This document shows positions 59,469 to 64,000 of a stretch of 64,000 bases of DNA, in pieces; the first letter of the stretch is position 1, and every line of letters begins with the position of its first letter. Under the pieces are notes generated by a model. The model was given only the letters and a program-made list of their open reading frames with translations. It made no database searches and was not told where the DNA came from. This DNA is from Aequorivita sinensis (GTDB taxonomy: Bacteria > Bacteroidota > Bacteroidia > Flavobacteriales > Flavobacteriaceae): assembly GCF_006346335.1 (NCBI RefSeq), contig NZ_VDMC01000002.1, positions 496,001 through 560,000 of the forward strand, written 5' to 3'. A program made the translations under genes and the position numbers.

Positions 59469-61565
59469 TTATATCTTTAATGTTTTCAAGTATTCAGCAG
59501 CTTCTTTCGAGATATTTGCTTCTATACTTTTTAATTCGTTATTAAACGATTTGCTTTCCACTACAGATTTCATCAATATTTTAGAAGATTTTGAAAAGCG
59601 CCAAGTCGGATGAACACAAGCTTCAGCCAAATTTTTGAGCGTTGCAATATCCCAAAGTTGTAATTCATTAATATATTCAAACGCTTTTTCGCGAATTTCA
59701 AAACTATAGACTGAAGCACTATAGCTCTTCAACTCATTCAAATAATTAACCTTTTTAGAAGTATTATATCCTTCCGTTATTAATGCTAAAGCTAGCCATA
59801 ATTGCTTTACATTTTTATTCTGAAATCCAACTACGCCTTTCGTTCTATTCAAATATTCTTCTCTTTTTTCTGGAAACTGCATCCATAATTGATATAAAGC
59901 AGCTTCTTTGGTTACATAAGAATCATCATTTAAAAGTCCTTCATACTCTTTTTGAAGTTCATTTGGAATTGTTTGTAACGATAGTGCAATTGCTTGTCTT
60001 ACGTAAATGTTATTGCTTTCAAAAGCTCTCTTATAAAGTTGAACCGTTTCCGAAATTGGTTCATCCATCAGCTGATAGACAGCTTCTTGCCCAATAAAAT
60101 CGTTTGGAAAAGTAAGTGCGGTTCTCAACTGATTTCTTTTCTCTGAAAAAGGCATCACTCGTAACGCAGAAACTTCAAAGTACTTTTTAATAAAAGGAGA
60201 CTTAAGTAAAGCTTGGTAAGCATCTTCACTTTGAAAAGCTGTTTGTTGCAGCCAGTCCGCTTCGAATGCCGTAATATCAACATCAGAAACCATTTTCACT
60301 TCTTTTAAAAAATCTTCGGTAACTACATTTTTGAATTTATGCTTTTTGAGATAGTTTTTTACGGCAAGTCTAAATGGTTCATCCCCTATTCGTTCGCGTA
60401 AAATATGCAATGCCCACGCACCTTTTTGATAAAAAGTAAGTGAACTTGCCTTAGGGTTTAATAGCGATTCTCCCTTACCTTCATCACTCATTGCTTTTAA
60501 TTGCTCGGCAGTTTGATACAATTGCCAGTAATAATAATCTTCCCCAAAAACATCTCTTTCTGCTAACAGCGAGTAATAAGTTGCAAAACCTTCCTGCAAC
60601 CAATGATGCTTTTCTGCCGTTGCGGTAACCAAGTTTCCAAACCATTGGTGGGCCAATTCGTGAGCGTTAACGTTTACGTAATTTCTATCGGTAAACCCCA
60701 TTTCATCAACAATAAATGCTTCTGAAAAAAATGTAGCAGTGGTATTTTCCATGCCCGCATATAAAAAATCACGTACGGGAACTTGCTTGTAATTTTGCCA
60801 AGGGTATCGCACCCCTATTTCATTTTCAAGAAAGTCGAATATTTTTTTGCTATACCGATATGTGGGTTCAACTTTTATAGAGTCGGTCGGTTTATAGTAC
60901 AGTTCAATTGGAACTCCAGAATCTGAAACTAGCTCGATCTTATTGTAATCTCCAATTGCTAAAGCTACTAAATAGCTAGACATTGGCTCTTTCATATCAA
61001 ACCTCCAGCTATTTAGCTTTTCTGAATTATCAAATTCTATTAATCTCCCATTTGCAATTACAGTTTTGTTTTTAGGAGCTTTAATTTTTAAATCGAATTC
61101 AATCTTTTCGTTTACATCGTCTATACTGGGCAACCAATGCGAAGTGTATTTCCCTTGACCTTGTGTCCAAATCTCATTCCCAAAAAAATAAAGAGTTTGT
61201 TTTGGTTTCATCTCATAATGAAAATCTGCTATGTAAGTATTTCCTTTTTTGAAATTACCAACAAACCAAACTTTCTTCTCATTAGACGCAATTTTAAATT
61301 CTTCAGTTACAACCTCATTAATTTGAATATTTACAGCATCCATAAAAATGGAATCTGTTGCTTTTAAAGCATTAAACGTCGCAGTAAATTTCCCCGATAC
61401 TTTTTTGGTAACAGCATCGGCTTCAATTAAAGCATCAATCTTCAAAAAATCCACTACATCGGTCTGCTGTGCTTGCAACCTAAAGGTAGCTGCAATCACA
61501 AAAAATAGTAAAAACAAAAATCTTTGTGAGAAATTGGTGGTGTTAAAATTCAAAAAATAAAGCAT
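59469..61565 (-). CDS. M1 family aminopeptidase, exported
   Basis: A 698-residue zinc aminopeptidase with an N-terminal signal segment (RFLFLLFFVIAATFRLQA). The M1 domain shows AGMENTTATFF (exopeptidase motif, about 270-280), the zinc site NAHELAHQWFGN (His302, Glu303, His306) and HWLQEGFATYYS (Glu325). Residues after about 450 form helical repeats as in related M1 enzymes. It presumably trims peptides in the periplasm. The start codon lies just after a hairpin that ends the preceding gene, and TATTTTTG (complement of 61589-61596) lies within that hairpin. Confidence 0.92.
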   Translation of the reverse strand: MLYFLNFNTTNFSQRFLFLLFFVIAATFRLQAQQTDVVDFLKIDALIEADAVTKKVSGKFTATFNALKATDSIFMDAVNIQINEVVTEEFKIASNEKKVWFVGNFKKGNTYIADFHYEMKPKQTLYFFGNEIWTQGQGKYTSHWLPSIDDVNEKIEFDLKIKAPKNKTVIANGRLIEFDNSEKLNSWRFDMKEPMSSYLVALAIGDYNKIELVSDSGVPIELYYKPTDSIKVEPTYRYSKKIFDFLENEIGVRYPWQNYKQVPVRDFLYAGMENTTATFFSEAFIVDEMGFTDRNYVNVNAHELAHQWFGNLVTATAEKHHWLQEGFATYYSLLAERDVFGEDYYYWQLYQTAEQLKAMSDEGKGESLLNPKASSLTFYQKGAWALHILRERIGDEPFRLAVKNYLKKHKFKNVVTEDFLKEVKMVSDVDITAFEADWLQQTAFQSEDAYQALLKSPFIKKYFEVSALRVMPFSEKRNQLRTALTFPNDFIGQEAVYQLMDEPISETVQLYKRAFESNNIYVRQAIALSLQTIPNELQKEYEGLLNDDSYVTKEAALYQLWMQFPEKREEYLNRTKGVVGFQNKNVKQLWLALALITEGYNTSKKVNYLNELKSYSASVYSFEIREKAFEYINELQLWDIATLKNLAEACVHPTWRFSKSSKILMKSVVESKSFNNELKSIEANISKEAAEYLKTLKI

Positions 61566-61567
61566 AA

Positions 61568-61604
61568 AAAAAGGTTATTCTTGATATTCAAAAATAACCT
61601 TTTT
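61568..61604 (-). terminator. Terminator after the PNGase F-like gene
   Basis: Arms AAAAAGGTTATT and AATAACCTTTTT around a 13-base loop, symmetric. It lies 22 bases past the stop of the PNGase F-like gene and directly before the M1 start codon. Confidence 0.8.
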
Positions 61605-61625
61605 AAAAGTCTGAGAATTAAAATT

Positions 61626-63197
61626 CTATTCTAAAATAATTCTTTTCACTCCTGTTCCGTAACTATTTTCAAGATTTATGAAATAAACTCCACTCGAAAG
61701 ACTAGTAACATCAAACGTAAAGTTTTTAAGTTCTGCAAGAGTATTAAAGTAATACGCTTTTACTGTTTTCCCTTCTATTGTATTTACCGTTAATCTTGTA
61801 GTAGATTCTGGGTAAGAGGTATTAATTTGAAATACACCTTTAGATGGGTTCGGATAAACACTCACATCGTAAATCTGAGTATTATCTACAGCATTGATTC
61901 CTAAAGTATTTCCATAAACCATCGGGTGGTTACTCTTATTTATAATATGGGTATCTACGTAGTAATGTGGATTATACCCATCGTTACAATCTGCGCAAGT
62001 TTGCCCTGAAACACAGTTTGGATTGTTAGGATGGCAGTAATCTTGATATGTAGGATGGAAACGGTAATCCAAATTGAAAGAACTACCAATATAAGAAGTT
62101 AAATCATAAATATCTGGTGGTGCAATAGCTCCTGGACACCATCCAGCACGAGGATAACTCCAAGTTCCTTGTTGACCTGTACAGCCATCAGGGTTTGGGT
62201 TACAAGCATTCCAAAGGTTTTGTGTAAAAGTTTGTTCTCCGTTTATATCAAAATAGTGCGTAGCATTAAAAAACTCTGCAGCATTGGAAGTATTGTTTCC
62301 TCCCCAACCGTGTCCAGTATTAGAAACTCTTAAATGTGAAGATTGAACTCCTGCAGGAATTTCTACATTAAAAGTCTCTACTGGTTGTAAGTTTGCAGGA
62401 TCACCAAAAGAATAGGCATCGTCCCACACCTCTACTACATTGCTGTAAGCGTATTGAGGCGTACCTGCTGTATATTCAGCATCTAGAGTAAGTTGCCATC
62501 CACCTGTTCCCCAAGTATCAATAAACACACGAATTTCTACTTCACCTTGAAGTAACGACATATAATCTGTAACGTTAAGTTCGTGGTCGCATGCTACACG
62601 ATACGGAGTAATATATCGAATAAGTTGAATCCAATTACCGTCTGGTGCTTTAATATCTATGTATGCCAATCTATCCCAATCATCACATCCACCAGGAATA
62701 TTAGGGCACTCTACTTCTAAAACAGCATTTATATCGTTGTAAGCACCTACAAACTGTGGAAAAGTGTGCGTTCCATAGTACCATCTATCATTTTGTCCTG
62801 TAAACTCAATTACTACATCTTCTAAGCTTCTTACCACTTGTGAATTTACTGAATTTGTAACAGTAATATTACGAGTTAAGGTTGTTTCTTCACCTTGAGC
62901 AGTTTTTGCCGTCATCACTATTTCGTGATTCCCATAACTACTAGGCTCCCATAAATAGTAATAAAATCCAGTTTCTATTTCAGCAGGAAACTCTTCACCA
63001 TTTATAGTTAAGGTTACTTCAGTAACGCTATCTGGTTCTTCAACCTCAGCATTCAAATAAACAGGATACGCTCTTAACGTAGGCATCTCCAAAGGATAAT
63101 CTTCCGTAAGCCTCGTAGAAAGCTCTAATGTGGTTTGTGCAAATGCTGAAACCTGCATTGCAATTGCCAAGAGAAATAAAATGTAGAATTTTTTCAT
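61626..63197 (-). CDS. T9SS-secreted PNGase F-like glycoamidase
   Basis: A 523-residue secreted protein: signal peptide (FYILFLLAIAMQVSAFA), an Ig-like domain at about 25-115, two PNGase F-type jelly-roll domains at about 120-425, and a T9SS type A sorting domain from about 443 (VSVYPNPSKGVFQINT and the ending VKRIIL). By comparison with PNGase F of Elizabethkingia, catalytic Asp60 is Asp175 (CDDWDRLAYI), Glu206 is Glu308 (SNAAEFFNA), but Glu118 is replaced by Asp227 (VFIDTWGTGGW). YPRAGWCPGAIAPP is a strong family block. It probably releases N-glycans or acts on a related amide. Confidence 0.85.
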   Translation of the reverse strand: MKKFYILFLLAIAMQVSAFAQTTLELSTRLTEDYPLEMPTLRAYPVYLNAEVEEPDSVTEVTLTINGEEFPAEIETGFYYYLWEPSSYGNHEIVMTAKTAQGEETTLTRNITVTNSVNSQVVRSLEDVVIEFTGQNDRWYYGTHTFPQFVGAYNDINAVLEVECPNIPGGCDDWDRLAYIDIKAPDGNWIQLIRYITPYRVACDHELNVTDYMSLLQGEVEIRVFIDTWGTGGWQLTLDAEYTAGTPQYAYSNVVEVWDDAYSFGDPANLQPVETFNVEIPAGVQSSHLRVSNTGHGWGGNNTSNAAEFFNATHYFDINGEQTFTQNLWNACNPNPDGCTGQQGTWSYPRAGWCPGAIAPPDIYDLTSYIGSSFNLDYRFHPTYQDYCHPNNPNCVSGQTCADCNDGYNPHYYVDTHIINKSNHPMVYGNTLGINAVDNTQIYDVSVYPNPSKGVFQINTSYPESTTRLTVNTIEGKTVKAYYFNTLAELKNFTFDVTSLSSGVYFINLENSYGTGVKRIILE

Positions 63198-63382
63198 TGA
63201 TTAATTGGTTTTGAGGGAAGATGAAGTACTCAATCATTCTTCCTAGGTTGTTTATGATAATTTCTAGAGTATTTGATTAAATAGATTGTTTAAATTAGCT
63301 GAAATATAGCAACAAATATATAATTATAGCTTTCAAAACTTAATTTTAATTTAGTTTTACTCAATAATATCAAGTGAGCTTT

Positions 63383-64000
63383 ATGAATGCAAATTTCTTG
63401 CAAACCCCTATAGATTACTTAAAAGGCGTTGGACCTAATCGAGCTACTTTACTTAAAAAGGAGCTAGGGGTTCATACATTTCAGGATTTGCTAAATCTTT
63501 TCCCTAATAGATATTTAGACAGAACGCAATACTATAAAATCTCCCAGTTACAACAAACCAATGCTGAAGTACAGATTGTTGGGAAAATTACACATATAAA
63601 AACAGTAGAACAAAAACGAGGAAAAAGACTAGTTGCCACTTTTAGAGATGAAACCGGACAAATGGAGTTGGTTTGGTTTAGAGGAGTAAAATGGATTAGA
63701 GAGAATATAAAAATCAATGTTCCTTACGTGATCTTTGGTAAAACGAATTTTTTCAATGGGAACTTTTCAATGCCACATCCAGAAATGGAATTGCTCGAAA
63801 TACACGAAAAAAGTATTCGATCTGCCATGCAACCTGTCTATCCTTCTTCTGAAAAATTAAGTAATAGCGGCATCACAAATAAGGTGATAAACGGACTGAT
63901 GCAACAGTTGTTTTTAGAGAGTAAAAATGCCTTCTTTGAAACCCTCTCAAAACCCCTTTTAGAACAGTTAAAATTAATGTCAAAAAAGGACGCACTTTTA
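63383..64000 (+). CDS. recG: ATP-dependent DNA helicase RecG, 5' part only
   Basis: The frame opens at ATG 63383 and runs off the window end, giving 206 residues of a protein usually near 700. The visible part is the wedge domain: LQTPIDYLKGVGPNRATLLK (about 6-25), FQDLLNLFPNRYLDRTQYY and the OB-fold (VQIVGKITHIKTVEQKRGKR, VATFRDETGQMELVWFRG). RecG remodels stalled replication forks and Holliday junctions. The helicase motifs lie beyond the window. The 185 bases before it hold CAAATATA at 63313-63320, which reads TATATTTG on the opposite strand and may serve the PNGase F-like gene. Confidence 0.92.
   Translation, partial: MNANFLQTPIDYLKGVGPNRATLLKKELGVHTFQDLLNLFPNRYLDRTQYYKISQLQQTNAEVQIVGKITHIKTVEQKRGKRLVATFRDETGQMELVWFRGVKWIRENIKINVPYVIFGKTNFFNGNFSMPHPEMELLEIHEKSIRSAMQPVYPSSEKLSNSGITNKVINGLMQQLFLESKNAFFETLSKPLLEQLKLMSKKDALL

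Noticed and set aside
1-64000. CRISPR array, prophage, integrase, insertion sequence, tRNA or rRNA
   Set aside because: No regularly spaced repeats, transposase or phage genes, and no tRNA-like cloverleaf or rRNA sequence were seen on reading both strands by eye.

Overview
The window is a 64 kb piece of a low-GC Bacteroidota chromosome, almost certainly from the family Flavobacteriaceae. Evidence: a gliding lipoprotein GldI, a secreted protein ending in a type IX secretion (T9SS) type A sorting domain, many SC-type lipoprotein signals, menaquinone genes, almost no Shine-Dalgarno sequences, and promoters of the Bacteroidetes form TTG-N17-20-TAnnTTTG. The gene content is core and housekeeping. 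I see no insertion sequence, prophage, integrase, CRISPR array, tRNA or rRNA, and no gene with obviously foreign composition. The genus cannot be fixed from sequence alone.

Layout. 0-8 kb: a partial DUF2147 protein, nadC with a BrkB-like membrane protein, rlmH, two small membrane proteins, and the minus-strand run udk / divIC-like / mutA / scpA (methylmalonyl-CoA mutase). 8-15 kb: a WbqC-like protein, two consecutive active-site-complete rhomboids with an exo/endonuclease-phosphatase protein, mutL with a small membrane protein, ribH and a TPR protein. 15-20.7 kb: recF / lipocalin-like / DUF721 (DciA), ndk, then nrnA / gldI / cyclophilin-FKBP fusion. 20.8-31 kb: pepD, a DUF3810 metallopeptidase candidate, a lipoprotein plus outer-membrane protein pair, an rRNA/tRNA methyltransferase, an M48 protease, an erythromycin-esterase homologue, an aldehyde dehydrogenase and a CarboxypepD_reg protein. 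31-40.7 kb: a DbpA-like DEAD helicase with a long leader, rdgB, trmH, a sirtuin, an orphan TPR/LytS-type kinase, dps and an FMN glutamate-synthase-like protein. 40.7-45.5 kb: a menaquinone operon menA / UPF0173 hydrolase / menC / CPBP protease / menE. 45.6-54 kb: doxX, holA divergent from a lone HSDR_N nuclease-fold gene, a glycosyltransferase, an OmpA lipoprotein, a threonylcarbamoyl-AMP synthase, a lipoprotein hydrolase and a UvrD/PcrA helicase. 54-64 kb: a four-gene lipoprotein / membrane protein / NarX-type kinase / LuxR regulator operon, patatin with M1 aminopeptidase, a PNGase F-like T9SS cargo protein, and the 5' part of recG.

No gene-free stretch exceeds 300 bases; the longest are 15124-15412 (289 bases; only a -7-like box for the TPR gene was seen) and 30926-31203 (a promoter and a terminator). 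Several intergenic stretches hold decayed copies of a CTTCGAnTnCGnTnAG repeat.

There is no clear-cut new defence or mobile system here. The most unusual items are a 7-bp tandem repeat inside the scpA coding sequence, a PNGase F homologue with a conservative change at a catalytic glutamate, a zinc-cysteine-poor SIRT5-like sirtuin, a MutL without a recognisable nuclease motif, the UPF0173 hydrolase embedded among men genes, and the undescribed lipoprotein/membrane-protein two-component operon.
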